A DNA stretch of 64,000 bases from Archangium sp. (lineage in GTDB: Bacteria > Myxococcota > Myxococcia > Myxococcales > Myxococcaceae), in NCBI GenBank assembly GCA_030681645.1, contig JAUXRX010000007.1, positions 528,576-592,575 on the forward strand, written 5' to 3'. Positions 34,616 to 43,541 of the stretch are shown piece after piece. Below the pieces are notes generated by a model, which saw only the letters and a list, made by a program, of their open reading frames with translations, searched no databases and was not told the DNA's origin. The first letter of the stretch is position 1. The number at the start of each line of letters is the position of its first letter. The position numbers were made by a program, and so were the translations under genes.

Positions 34616-36213
34616 GGCGTGACTCCCGTGGAGAAGGTGATCCCGCCAGGCCCCTCGACTCCGCTCGGGGTGAGCGGCGCCGTCGCGACCTGCGCAGGCA
34701 TGCGCCTCAGGTTCTCCTGGCTGGCGACGTCGATGAAGTCGAGCAGCACCCGCGGGAAGAAGCCGAAGACGACGAGCAGCGTGCCGAGCACGAGCGGCGC
34801 CGCCCACTCGGTGCTGTGTGCGTCCTCGAGGTGCTCGAAGTGACCCTCGGGCTTCGGGCCCCAGAAGATCGTCTTCACCGCGCGCAGCACGTAGACGGCG
34901 GTCACGAAGGCGCCCAGCACTCCGGGGATCGCCCACCACCAGTTCACGCTCTTCGCCGCCCCCGCGAAGACCATGAACTCCGCCACGAACCCCGCAGTGC
35001 CGGGCAAGCCGAGCGACGAGAGGCAGGCGAGGGTGAAGAAGCCCGCCACCGCCGGCATCACGTGCGCAAAACCACCCATCTTCGCGATCGTGCGCGTGTG
35101 CGCCCGCTCGTAGACGAGGCCGACCAGCGCGAAGAAGAGGCCGGTCATGATGCCGTGCGCCACCATCTGGTACACCGCGCCGTTCCAGCCGGCCGCGTTC
35201 ATCGTCGCAATTCCAAGCATCACCACGCCCATGTGGCTGACCGAGCTGTAGGCGATGATGTACTTGAGATCTTTCTGGCTGGCCGCGCAGAGCGCCCCGT
35301 AGAGGATGTTCACCACCGCCACCGCGCCCACCAGCGGGGCCCAGATGGCGGCCGCGTCGGGCACCAGCACCATGCCGATGCGCAGCACCCCGAACGCGCC
35401 CAGCTTCATCAGCACGCCGGCGTGCAGCATCGACACCGCGGTCGGCGCCGAGGCGTGACCGTCAGGTGACCAGGTGTGGAAGGGGAAGACGCCGGCCAGC
35501 GTGCCGAAGCCCAGCCACACCAGCGGGAAGATCACGTGCTGCACGGCGATGGGGAACTTCGTCGCCTCGAGCACCTGCAGGTCGAAGGTCCTCGCCCCTG
35601 AGTTCGCCCACAGCAGCAGCATCGCCACCATGATCGCGGCCGAGCCGACCAGCAGCATCAAGGTCAGCTTCATCGCCGCGTACTCGCGGCTGCCCACCTT
35701 GAAGCGCTTCCACACGAACTTGAACGGGCCCGACGGCTCGACCTCGTGGCTCGAGCCCCAGATGCCGATGAGCAGGTACATCGGCAGCACGGCGATCTCG
35801 TAGAAGAGGAAGAAGACGAACAGGTCCTGGCTGACGAACACGCCGAACACGCCGGCCACCAGCACGAGCAGGAGCATGAAGAACTCCTTGTCGCGCTTGT
35901 TCACCGTCCAGCTGGTGATGACGCCGGTGGCGAGGATGACGCCGGTGAGCAGCAGCAGCGGCACGCCCCAGCCGTCCACCGCGAGCTTCAAGTGAATGCC
36001 CAGCGAGGGCACCAGGGGGAAGGTCTCGAGCAGCTGCAGCCCGCCGAGGGCGCGGTCGTAGATCAGCGCCACCCAGATGCTGGTGACGAGCGAGATCACC
36101 GAGCCGATCAGCGACACCAGGCGCACGGCGATGCGGTTGGAGTTGGGAATGAACAGCAGCGCGGCGGCGGCGATGGCGGGCGCGGCGACCGTGATGGCGA
36201 GCAGGTGATTCAT
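34612..36213 (-). CDS. nuoM: NADH-quinone oxidoreductase subunit M
   Basis: 533 residues. An antiporter-like membrane subunit with HTWSPDGHASAPTAVSMLHA and LKYIIAYSSVSHMG. The C-terminus carries an acquired segment (PLTPSGVEGPGG) encoded by a dispersed repeat of family B (34651-34677). This lengthens the tail without damaging the core. It overlaps nuoL and nuoN by four bases on each side. Confidence 0.92.
   Translation of the reverse strand: MNHLLAITVAAPAIAAAALLFIPNSNRIAVRLVSLIGSVISLVTSIWVALIYDRALGGLQLLETFPLVPSLGIHLKLAVDGWGVPLLLLTGVILATGVITSWTVNKRDKEFFMLLLVLVAGVFGVFVSQDLFVFFLFYEIAVLPMYLLIGIWGSSHEVEPSGPFKFVWKRFKVGSREYAAMKLTLMLLVGSAAIMVAMLLLWANSGARTFDLQVLEATKFPIAVQHVIFPLVWLGFGTLAGVFPFHTWSPDGHASAPTAVSMLHAGVLMKLGAFGVLRIGMVLVPDAAAIWAPLVGAVAVVNILYGALCAASQKDLKYIIAYSSVSHMGVVMLGIATMNAAGWNGAVYQMVAHGIMTGLFFALVGLVYERAHTRTIAKMGGFAHVMPAVAGFFTLACLSSLGLPGTAGFVAEFMVFAGAAKSVNWWWAIPGVLGAFVTAVYVLRAVKTIFWGPKPEGHFEHLEDAHSTEWAAPLVLGTLLVVFGFFPRVLLDFIDVASQENLRRMPAQVATAPLTPSGVEGPGGITFSTGVTP
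34651..34677. repeat. Dispersed repeat, family B copy 1, inside nuoM
   Basis: CCCCTCGACTCCGCTCGGGG followed by TGAGCGG. It reads TPSGVEG in the nuoM frame. Related copies lie at 38495, 38994 and 41920. Confidence 0.75.
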
Positions 36214-38012
36214 CGCAACACTCCGATCAACGCCAGCACCACGACCCCGGCGACCACGGCGAGCGCGTAGTCACGCACCTTGCCCGTCTGGAGCCGGCGC
36301 GCCGACTCACCCCCCTCGAGCGCAGACCACCCCGAGAAGTTCATCAGGCCGTCGACCAGGTAGCGGTCCACCCAGCCGGCGATCGAGCTGATGCCCAGCA
36401 GGCCGGCCTGGTACCCGAAGGCCCAGGCGCGATCGACCAGCGAGAAGGTGTCGAGCTTCTCCAGCGTCGCGGCGAACGGCGCTTTGCCTCCCTTGCGGAA
36501 GACGAAGTACGAGGCCGCCAACCCCAGCAGCGACATCGAGGACGCCACCACCGGCGTGAGCGCGAGCAGGTGCAGCTCGTGCGCGACCTTCACCTCGCTC
36601 GCCAGCCAGCCTCCGAGGAAGCCGGAAGCGAGCGCGGGGATCGCCAGGATGACCAGCGGCCCGGTCATCGCCGGGCTGCCCTCGTGGGCGTGCGCCGACT
36701 TTTCCGAGAGCTCGCCGCCGAAGGCCTTGATCAGCACCCGGCCCATGTAGAAGGCCGTGAGGAAGGCCGCGCCCATCAGCATGGTCCAGGGGATCCAGTT
36801 CGCCTTCCCCTCGAGCGAGCTGAGCACCAGGTCCTTGCTGAAGAAGCCCGCGAAGCCGGGGAAGCCCGCCAGCGAGAGCGCGCCGATGACGAAGGCGGTG
36901 GTGGTGAGCGGCAGCTTCTTGCGCAGCCCGCCCATGTCGGAGAGCTGGTTGGAGTGGACGGCGTGGATCACGCTGCCCGCGGCGAGGAAGAGCAGCGCCT
37001 TGAAGAAGGCGTGCGTGCCGAGGTGGAAGAAGCCGGCGAAGGCGCTGCCCGCTCCGAGCGCGGCCACCATGTAGCCGAGCTGCGAGGCGGTGGAGTACGC
37101 CAGCACCTTCTTGATGTCGTTCTGCACCAGCGCCAGGCCCGCGGCGAAGACGGCGGTGATGGCGCCGATCCACAACATCACCTCGCGCGTGCCGGGGGCG
37201 AGCGCGAAGAGGGGATCGGCGCGGACCACCAGGAACACGCCGGCGGCGACCATGGTGGCCGCGTGCAGCAGCGCAGAGACCGGCGTCGGGCCTTCCATCG
37301 CGTCAGGCAGCCAGATGTGCAGCGGGAACTGGGCCGACTTTCCGACGACCGCGACGAAAAGGAGCGCGGTCACCCAGGTGGCGACGAGCTGGCTGGGGTG
37401 CGAGGTCCACTCGAAGCCGCCCGTGTAGACGTAGAGGACCAGCAGGCCGAAGAGGAAGCCCATGTCGGCGAGCTTCGTCATCCAGAACGCCTTCACCGCG
37501 GCCTTCGCGGCGGACGGCTTGGCGAAATAGAAGCCGATGAGCAGGTAGCTGGTGAGGCCGACCAGTTCCCAGCCCGCGAAGAGCTGGAGCAGGTTGGGCG
37601 CCACCACCACCACGTTCATGCTGAAGAGAAACAGCGCGTGCAGGGTGAAGTACCGGCCGAACGCACGCGGAGCTTCATCGTGCATGTAGGCGACGGAGAA
37701 CAGCTGCACGCAGAAGGCGACGACGCCGACGATGACCAGCATCGGCAGCGAGACGCCATCGATCAACACACCCATCTCGGCCATCGCGTGGCCGCGTTCC
37801 ATGATCCAGGGAACGGTGGCGCGCGTGTCGGGCGCTCCGCCGAGGCGATCGACGAGCAGCTTCACCGCGGCGCCCAGCGAGATGACGCTGCCCAGCAGGC
37901 AGATCCACGCGGCGGGCGCGCCCTTGTGACGGAGCGGGAAGACGACCAGCAGCAGCAGCGCTGCGACCGCGGGGGCGAAGGTCGCGACGAGCGCGAGGGT
38001 CACGGGGCTCAT
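36210..38012 (-). CDS. nuoL: NADH-quinone oxidoreductase subunit L
   Basis: 600 residues, the largest antiporter-like subunit. Conserved stretches include HIWLPDAMEGPTPVSALLHAA and KKVLAYSTASQLGYM, followed by a long amphipathic C-terminal helix region that couples the antiporter subunits. Length matches the family. It overlaps nuoK and nuoM by four bases each, indicating one polycistronic message. Confidence 0.93.
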   Translation of the reverse strand: MSPVTLALVATFAPAVAALLLLVVFPLRHKGAPAAWICLLGSVISLGAAVKLLVDRLGGAPDTRATVPWIMERGHAMAEMGVLIDGVSLPMLVIVGVVAFCVQLFSVAYMHDEAPRAFGRYFTLHALFLFSMNVVVVAPNLLQLFAGWELVGLTSYLLIGFYFAKPSAAKAAVKAFWMTKLADMGFLFGLLVLYVYTGGFEWTSHPSQLVATWVTALLFVAVVGKSAQFPLHIWLPDAMEGPTPVSALLHAATMVAAGVFLVVRADPLFALAPGTREVMLWIGAITAVFAAGLALVQNDIKKVLAYSTASQLGYMVAALGAGSAFAGFFHLGTHAFFKALLFLAAGSVIHAVHSNQLSDMGGLRKKLPLTTTAFVIGALSLAGFPGFAGFFSKDLVLSSLEGKANWIPWTMLMGAAFLTAFYMGRVLIKAFGGELSEKSAHAHEGSPAMTGPLVILAIPALASGFLGGWLASEVKVAHELHLLALTPVVASSMSLLGLAASYFVFRKGGKAPFAATLEKLDTFSLVDRAWAFGYQAGLLGISSIAGWVDRYLVDGLMNFSGWSALEGGESARRLQTGKVRDYALAVVAGVVVLALIGVLR

Positions 38013-38308
38013 TGCTTCGCCTCACTGGCCAGGTCGAGCGTGGTGTCGCCGTGGCGGCGGTAGATCAACATCACCAGGGCCAGGCCGACCGCGACCTCGG
38101 CGACCGTGATGGCGAGGGCGAAGAGCACGAACACCTGGCCGTTCACGCCCCCGCGGAAGTGCCCGAAGGACGCGAAGAGGATGTTGGCGGCGTTCGCCAT
38201 CAGCTCGACCGAGAGCAGCATCGCCACGGCCTGCTTGCGGGTGACGAGGCCGTAGATGCCGATGCAGAGCAGGGCGGCGGCCAGGGTGATGCAACCGGTG
38301 AGCGTCAT
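38009..38308 (-). CDS. nuoK: NADH-quinone oxidoreductase subunit K
   Basis: 99 residues from the ATG at 38308, overlapping the nuoJ stop. Three transmembrane helices carry the conserved glutamate region LLSVELMANAANILFASF. NuoK lies in the membrane arm beside NuoA and NuoJ and takes part in proton transfer. Longer frames through this region are shadows. Confidence 0.92.
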   Translation of the reverse strand: MTLTGCITLAAALLCIGIYGLVTRKQAVAMLLSVELMANAANILFASFGHFRGGVNGQVFVLFALAITVAEVAVGLALVMLIYRRHGDTTLDLASEAKQ

Positions 38309-38862
38309 GGCACCACCTGGGGGGCGACGCGCGTAGGGGCGGTGGCGCCCGGCTCTTGTCCGGTCACGGGGTCCGGATCGCGCCGGCGGGCGAGCACCAC
38401 GGCGCCGACGATGGCGGCGAGGAGGAGCAGGGAGAGCACTTCGAAGGCGATCAGGTAGTCGTCGAGCAGGGCGCGGGCGAGCTCGCTGGTGGTGCCATCG
38501 ACTCCGCCCGGGGTGACCGGCAGGGGGCTCTTCCAGATGGCGAGGCCGAGGATGACGAAGAGCGCGGATGCGAAGATGAAGCCCTTCTCGTCGGAGTCGG
38601 ACTCGGCGGCCGCGTCGACGCCTTCGTGACGGCGGGTGACCATCACGCCGAAGATCATCAGCGTGACCACGCCGCCCACGTAGGTGAGCACCTGCACACC
38701 GGCGAGGAACGGGGCGTTCAGCTGCGCGTAGAGCGCGGCCGTGCCCAGCAGGGTGACCGCGAGCCAGAGCACTGCGTGAATGAGGTTCTTCGCGCGCACC
38801 ACGAAGATCGCGGAGATGAGGATGATGGCGGACACGAGGCCGAAGCCGAAGGTTGAGCTCAT
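38305..38862 (-). CDS. nuoJ: NADH-quinone oxidoreductase subunit J
   Basis: 185 residues with five hydrophobic helices. The motif LTYVGGVVTLMIFGVMV holds the pi-bulge region of the third helix. A loop between helices has VTPGGVDGT, encoded by a degenerate family B repeat (38495-38520). The tail is Pro/Ala-rich. ATGA overlaps on both sides. Confidence 0.9.
   Translation of the reverse strand: MSSTFGFGLVSAIILISAIFVVRAKNLIHAVLWLAVTLLGTAALYAQLNAPFLAGVQVLTYVGGVVTLMIFGVMVTRRHEGVDAAAESDSDEKGFIFASALFVILGLAIWKSPLPVTPGGVDGTTSELARALLDDYLIAFEVLSLLLLAAIVGAVVLARRRDPDPVTGQEPGATAPTRVAPQVVP
38495..38520. repeat. Degenerate dispersed repeat, family B copy 2, inside nuoJ
   Basis: ATCGACTCCGCCCGGGGTGA with three or four differences from copies 1 and 3. 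It is read in frame as TPGGVDG within a loop of NuoJ. Confidence 0.5.
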
Positions 38863-39764
38863 GGCTTTGACTCCGGGGGCGGCGCGGCGACGAGCGGCGG
38901 ACCCACTGTCTCGCTCTCCCCCGCGGGGGAAGGCGAACTCGCGCCTCGAGGGGAAGAGAGGGTCGGGGAGGGGGCGAGCGAGGCAGTCGGCGGCCCCTCG
39001 ACGCCGCTCGGGGTGACCGGCGCCGCGCTCGCGACAGGCTGCTCCGCGACAGCGACCGGCTTCTCCGCGACAGCGACCGGCTTCTCCGCGACAGCGACGG
39101 GCTTCTCCGCGACAGCGACGGGCTTCTCCGCGACAGCGACGGGCTTCTCCGCGACAGCGACGGGCTTCTCCGCGACAGCGACGGGCTTCTCCGCGACAGG
39201 CTTCTCCGCGACAGCGACAGGCTTCTCGACGGGTGCAGGCGCAGCAGCAACCGGAGCGGCGACCGCAGCCGCAGGCGGCTTCGGGATCGCCTGCATCGCG
39301 TTCAGCTTCGTGGCGTCACCCCACGCGCGGGTCTTCGTCTTCTCGTTCGCGTAGAGCTTGGCCATCGTCAGCACCAGCTCCTCGCGGGAATACGCCGGCA
39401 CCTCCTGCTCGCGCGTCATCACGATCGCGTCGGTGGGGCAGACCTGCACGCACAGCTCACAGAAGATGCACGCCGAGAGATCGAGCGTGAAGTCGTCGGC
39501 GTAGCTGCGCTTCTTTCCGGTGATCGCCGAGTCGCGCTTCGCCGGCCCCTTGATCGAGATGACCTTCGACGGACAGATGCGCTCGCACTGCAGGCACCCG
39601 ATGCACGCCTCGTCGCCGTTCTCCTCGTGCAGCAGGGCGAAGCTGGCCCGGTAGCGCTCGGCGCGCGGCCTGACCACGGTGGGGAACTGCACCGTCGTGG
39701 GCGGGCGCAGGAAGCTCTTGAACACCGCGCCGAAGGCCTTGAACGCGTCGAGGAAGTGTTTCAT
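38859..39764 (-). CDS. nuoI: NADH-quinone oxidoreductase subunit I with long repeat-rich C-terminal extension
   Basis: 301 residues, about twice the usual length. The core (1-160) has the two [4Fe-4S] motifs CIGCLQCERICP (C54, C57, C60, C64) and CIFCELCVQVCP (C99, C102, C105, C109). These carry electrons to the N2 cluster of NuoB. Residues ~165-301 are Ala/Pro-rich: nine tandem EKPVAVA-type heptads, a TPSGVEG segment and another Ser/Pro segment. The extension is low-complexity and probably tolerated rather than functional. The ATG at 39764 overlaps nuoH. Confidence 0.9.
   Translation of the reverse strand: MKHFLDAFKAFGAVFKSFLRPPTTVQFPTVVRPRAERYRASFALLHEENGDEACIGCLQCERICPSKVISIKGPAKRDSAITGKKRSYADDFTLDLSACIFCELCVQVCPTDAIVMTREQEVPAYSREELVLTMAKLYANEKTKTRAWGDATKLNAMQAIPKPPAAAVAAPVAAAPAPVEKPVAVAEKPVAEKPVAVAEKPVAVAEKPVAVAEKPVAVAEKPVAVAEKPVAVAEKPVAVAEQPVASAAPVTPSGVEGPPTASLAPSPTLSSPRGASSPSPAGESETVGPPLVAAPPPESKP
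38994..39020. repeat. Dispersed repeat, family B copy 3, inside nuoI
   Basis: CCCCTCGACGCCGCTCGGGG followed by TGACCGG. It is read as TPSGVEG in the NuoI C-terminal extension, directly beside the heptad repeat array. Confidence 0.75.
39040..39237. repeat. 21-base tandem repeat array in nuoI
   Basis: About nine tandem copies of a 21-base unit built on CTTCTCCGCGACAGCGAC. On the minus strand each reads EKPVAVA; one copy has lost six bases. The frame is kept throughout. Confidence 0.9.
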
Positions 39765-40741
39765 CGCGCGCTCCCCTCGACGAAGACGACCCAGACGGCC
39801 GACGCGGCCACCAGCAGCACCCCGGTGGGCACCAGCCAGCGCCAGCACAGCGCCATGAGCTGGTCCGAACGGAACCGCAGCAGCGAGTAGCGGGTCCAGT
39901 AGATGAGCGCGAACAGGCCGAGGGTCTTGGCCACCATCCACCACAGGCCCGGCGCGAAGGGCCCGTCCCACCCGCCCAGGAACAGGGCGGCCGCGACCGC
40001 CGAGGCGACCAGGGTGTGCACGTATTCCGCCACGTAGAAGAGGGCGAACTTCATGCCCGTGTACTCGGTGGTGATGCCGGCCACGAGCTCGCTCTCGGCC
40101 TCGGGGATGTCGAAGGGAATGCGGTTCGCCTCGGCGAGCATCGCCAGCATGAAGATGGCGAAGGCCGGAACGCCGAGGAAGAAGGGCCAGACCACCAGCC
40201 AGTGGTGCGTCGACTGCCAGGTGACGATGGCGCTGAGCTTCATCGACCCGCTCAGGATCACCGGCACCATCGCGGCGAGCACCAGCGGCACCTCGTACGA
40301 CACCGACTGCGCGATCGCCCGCATGCCGCCGAGCAGCGCGAACTTGTTGTTGCTGCCCCAGCCCGCGATGAACACCGGCAGCACGCCCAGCGCGCCGATC
40401 GCCAGCAGGTAGAGCACGCCCACGTCGAGATCCGCCGCGATCACCTCGGGCCCGAAGGGGATCACCGCGGCCACCGCGATGGCGGCGATCGCGCCCAGCG
40501 GCGGGGCGAGGTTGAACAACGCGCTGTCTGCCTTCTCGGGGACGATGTCTTCCTTCTGCAGCAGCTTCACCACGTCGGCGACGGGCTGCAGCAGGCCCCA
40601 CGGCCCCACGATGGTCGGGCCCAGGCGGCTGTGCATGCGCCCCGCCATCTTGCGTTCGAACCACAGCGCCATGGCCGTGGTGGTCATCAAGACCGTGATG
40701 ATCAGCCCGCCGTAGAGGCCGCCGTGCGCGAAGTCGTTCAT
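39761..40741 (-). CDS. nuoH: NADH-quinone oxidoreductase subunit H
   Basis: 326 residues, eight hydrophobic helices. Conserved motifs include WFERKMAGRMHSRLGPTIVGP and AEANRIPFDIPEAESELVAG, which form the quinone-binding cavity with NuoD. Start and stop overlap nuoD and nuoI by four bases. No abnormality was seen. Confidence 0.93.
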   Translation of the reverse strand: MNDFAHGGLYGGLIITVLMTTTAMALWFERKMAGRMHSRLGPTIVGPWGLLQPVADVVKLLQKEDIVPEKADSALFNLAPPLGAIAAIAVAAVIPFGPEVIAADLDVGVLYLLAIGALGVLPVFIAGWGSNNKFALLGGMRAIAQSVSYEVPLVLAAMVPVILSGSMKLSAIVTWQSTHHWLVVWPFFLGVPAFAIFMLAMLAEANRIPFDIPEAESELVAGITTEYTGMKFALFYVAEYVHTLVASAVAAALFLGGWDGPFAPGLWWMVAKTLGLFALIYWTRYSLLRFRSDQLMALCWRWLVPTGVLLVAASAVWVVFVEGSAR

Positions 40742-41913
40742 CGGTCGACCTCGCCCATGACGGGATCCAGCGAGCCGAGAATGGCGATGGCGTCGCTGAC
40801 CGTCATGCCAGGCAGGATGTACGGGAGCGCCGAGACCGCGTGCAGGCTGGGTGGGCGGATCTTGAAGCGATAGGGGAACTGCGAGCCGTCGGCGATGAGC
40901 CAGCCGCCCAGCTCGCCGCGAGGCGTCTCGATGCCCACGTAGATCTGCCCCGCGGGGATCTTCGTCTGCAGCGGCAGCTTCACCGCGCGGCCGCCGTTGA
41001 TGCCGCCTTCGGGCACCGCGCCCACCATCTCGCGCACCAGGCGAATGCTCTCCTTCATCTCTCCCACGCGGACCTCGGCGCGGGCCAGGCAGTCGCCGGC
41101 CGTGCCGGTCACCACGTTCACCTTCACTTCGTCGTAGGCATGGAAGGGCGCGTCGCGGCGCAGATCGTGGTCGACCCCGCTGGCGCGAAGAATGGGCCCG
41201 GTGATGCCCAGCTCGAGCGCGAGCTCTGCGTCCAGCACGCCGATGCCCCGGGTGCGCTGCTGGAAGATGCGGTTCTGAACGGTCATCGCCTCGTACTCGG
41301 GGATCCGCTGGGCGATGATGTCCATCGCGGCGAGCACCTTCGCGCTCCAGCCCGCGGGCAGGTCGTGGCGGTTTCCGCCGATGGTGTGGGTGTTGTAGTG
41401 AAAACGCGCGCCCGTCACTTCCTCGAACAGGTCGAGGATCAGCTCGCGTTCACGGAAGGTGTACATGAAGACGGTGGTGCCGCCGCCGAGCGCGCCGCCC
41501 ATGTCGAGGGCGAAGGTGCCCAGCCAGAGCAGGTGTGAGGCGATGCGCTGCAGCTCGGCGAAGATGGTGCGGATCCACCGGGCGCGGCGGGGCACCTCGA
41601 GCTTGAGCATCGCCTCGAAGACCATCACCAACGACTGCTCGTTGGTCATCGGCGACACGTAGTCGTTCTTGTCGACGATGGGCGTGATCTGCACGTAGGC
41701 GAGCTTCTCGCAGAGCTTCTCCACCGACCGGTGCAGGTAGCCGCAGTGCGGCACCGCCTTCACGATGATCTCTCCGTCGAGGTAGAGGTCCATGCGGAAG
41801 ACGCCGTGCGTCGACGGGTGCTGGGGCCCGAAGTGCATCAGCATCAGCTCGGCCTCGGGATCGTACTTCTCGATCACGAGGTGAGGGTTGATGCGGGTGG
41901 CCAGTTCAGTCAT
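40738..41913 (-). CDS. nuoD: NADH-quinone oxidoreductase subunit D
   Basis: 391 residues. HFGPQHPSTHGVFR and GRGELGGWL-like stretches (here ETPRGELGGWLIADG) mark the 49-kDa subunit, the quinone-site partner of NuoB. It is a separate gene, not fused to NuoC as in Escherichia coli. The 81-base gap to the upstream nuoBC gene carries family B repeat sequence, one of the two places where the nuo genes do not nearly touch or overlap. Confidence 0.93.
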   Translation of the reverse strand: MTELATRINPHLVIEKYDPEAELMLMHFGPQHPSTHGVFRMDLYLDGEIIVKAVPHCGYLHRSVEKLCEKLAYVQITPIVDKNDYVSPMTNEQSLVMVFEAMLKLEVPRRARWIRTIFAELQRIASHLLWLGTFALDMGGALGGGTTVFMYTFRERELILDLFEEVTGARFHYNTHTIGGNRHDLPAGWSAKVLAAMDIIAQRIPEYEAMTVQNRIFQQRTRGIGVLDAELALELGITGPILRASGVDHDLRRDAPFHAYDEVKVNVVTGTAGDCLARAEVRVGEMKESIRLVREMVGAVPEGGINGGRAVKLPLQTKIPAGQIYVGIETPRGELGGWLIADGSQFPYRFKIRPPSLHAVSALPYILPGMTVSDAIAILGSLDPVMGEVDR

Positions 41914-41919
41914 CGGGCC

Positions 41920-41984
41920 CCCCTCGACTCCGCTCGGGGTGAACGGGGCTCGGGGTGAACGGGGGGCTCTGGGTGAAGGGTAGC
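41920..41984. repeat. Dispersed repeat, family B copy 4, between nuoBC and nuoD
   Basis: A CCCCTCGACTCCGCTCGGGG core followed by TGAACGG, then two partial repeats (GGGGTGAACGGGG and GGGTGAAGGG). This is the only intergenic copy in the nuo run. Confidence 0.75.
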
Positions 41985-41994
41985 GATCATCGGC

Positions 41995-43179
41995 TCATCT
42001 CCAGGGCGCGGCGGGCGCGTCCGAGGGGAACTCGCGGCGCAGGGGGTGGCCGACGTAGTTCTCGGTCATCATCAGCCGCCGCAGATCGGGGTGGCCGGCG
42101 AAGGTGACGCCCAGCAGGTCGTACTGCTCGCGCTCCTGCCAGTCGGCGCCCGCGAAGACGCCGCTCAGCGTGAGCACCGGCTGGCCGGGCTCGACGCGCA
42201 CGGCCCAGGCGGCCACGTGCGAGCCCTTGCCCACGGTGCGCAGCGCGTAGGCGATCTCGAAGTGTTCCGGCTCGGCCTCGTCTGCGCCCTTGCGCCCCTT
42301 GCCCTTGAGCCAGTGGGTGGCGGCGATGGTCACCAGCTGGCGGTAGCCCAGCGCCTTGAGCTTGCGCGCCAGGGCGAGGTGCTGCGCCAGGGGAATGATC
42401 GGCGGGCCGTCTTTCGGCAGCTCGGTCACGCCCAGTTCCTTGAGCAGCCCTTCGAAGTCGGGCGCGGTCAGCGGCGCGAGGTCTGGCGCGGGGCCTGCGC
42501 TCACCTCGAGCGCGGGGGTCGCTTCGTCTTCGGTGGGGCTGTGCGCCGACAGTTCCTGCTCGTGGCTCTGCTCGGCGCGCCGGGCGGGATCGTTGAGCCG
42601 CGGCACCGAGGGGTTGCTGATCTTGAGCAGCGCGGGGTTGGTCTCGGGTTGCTTGAACTCACCCTTGCGCTCCGCGCGAATCTTTTCCTGCAGCCGGATC
42701 ATCCCGGCCATGAGCGCCTCGGGGTTGGGCGGGCAGCCCGGCACGTACACGTCGACGGGGAGGAAGGTGTCGATGCCCGGCACCACCGAATAGAGGTTCC
42801 GGTAGAAGTCGCCCGAGATCGCGCACGAGCCCATGGCGATGCACCACTTCGGCTCGGGCATCTGCTCCCAGAGCTTGAGCACGCGCGGCGCCATCTTCAC
42901 GGTGATGGTGCCGGCCACCACCATCACGTCGGCGTGGCGGGGCGTGGCGCGAATGATCACGCCCATGCGATCCATGTCGACCCGGCTGGCCGCGGCGGCC
43001 ATGAACTCGATGCCGCAGCAGCTGGTGGCCATGGGGAACATCCACAGCGCGTTGGTCAGACCCCAGGTCATCAGGTCGTCCAGCACCGCCGTGCCCACGG
43101 TCAGCCCGGGGCTCTCGAGGAGCGTCTGGTAGAGCGGGTGGCGAAAGTGGCCCGCGTCGTCCGAGGTCTTCACTGCCAT
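41995..43179 (-). CDS. nuoBC: Fused NADH-quinone oxidoreductase subunits B and C
   Basis: 394 residues. The NuoB part (1-170) keeps the N2-cluster cysteines: C54/C55 in TSCCGIEF, C119 in MGSCAISG and C149 in VPGCPPNPE. A Pro/Glu/Ala linker (~175-240) leads to NuoC (240-394), which ends in the signature YVGHPLRREFP. NuoB and NuoC are usually separate, while E. coli fuses C with D. The ATG at 43179 overlaps nuoA by ten bases. A stable B-C module is inferred. Confidence 0.9.
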   Translation of the reverse strand: MAVKTSDDAGHFRHPLYQTLLESPGLTVGTAVLDDLMTWGLTNALWMFPMATSCCGIEFMAAAASRVDMDRMGVIIRATPRHADVMVVAGTITVKMAPRVLKLWEQMPEPKWCIAMGSCAISGDFYRNLYSVVPGIDTFLPVDVYVPGCPPNPEALMAGMIRLQEKIRAERKGEFKQPETNPALLKISNPSVPRLNDPARRAEQSHEQELSAHSPTEDEATPALEVSAGPAPDLAPLTAPDFEGLLKELGVTELPKDGPPIIPLAQHLALARKLKALGYRQLVTIAATHWLKGKGRKGADEAEPEHFEIAYALRTVGKGSHVAAWAVRVEPGQPVLTLSGVFAGADWQEREQYDLLGVTFAGHPDLRRLMMTENYVGHPLRREFPSDAPAAPWR

Positions 43180-43529
43180 CGGAGCGCTCCCTTCCGGGTG
43201 GCCCACACCCAGCCGACCATCACCACCACCACGAACGACGCGATGGCGACCAGGCCACGCGAGCCCGCCTCGCGCACCCCGGCGGCCCAGGGGAGAAGGA
43301 AGGCCGCCTCGACGTCGAAGAGCACGAAGAAGAGCGCCACCACGTAGTAGCGCGCGTGGAAGCGCACCCAGGTGACGCCGGTGGGCACCTCGCCGCACTC
43401 ATAGGTCTGCCGCTTGAGCGGTGATTCCCGGGTCGCCACCACGCGGATGATCTTCGCGGCGGCAAGCAGCCCGAACACCAGCACGATGGCGAAGAGCAGG
43501 TAGGCGAGGAGTGAGAGGCCAGACGTCAT
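43170..43529 (-). CDS. nuoA: NADH-quinone oxidoreductase subunit A
   Basis: 119 residues with three hydrophobic helices, KRQTYECGEVPTG and ALFFVLFDVEAAFLLPWA, the family signatures. First nuo gene of the run; it starts 12 bases after the ferritin-like gene. The conserved Cys in YECGE lies in the loop that senses the active/deactive state in other complexes. Confidence 0.92.
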   Translation of the reverse strand: MTSGLSLLAYLLFAIVLVFGLLAAAKIIRVVATRESPLKRQTYECGEVPTGVTWVRFHARYYVVALFFVLFDVEAAFLLPWAAGVREAGSRGLVAIASFVVVVMVGWVWATRKGALRWQ

Positions 43530-43541
43530 GTGCGGTTCCCG

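Noticed and set aside
39040..39237. Tandem repeat array as a possible CRISPR
   Set aside because: Units are contiguous 21-mers without spacers and are translated in frame as EKPVAVA.
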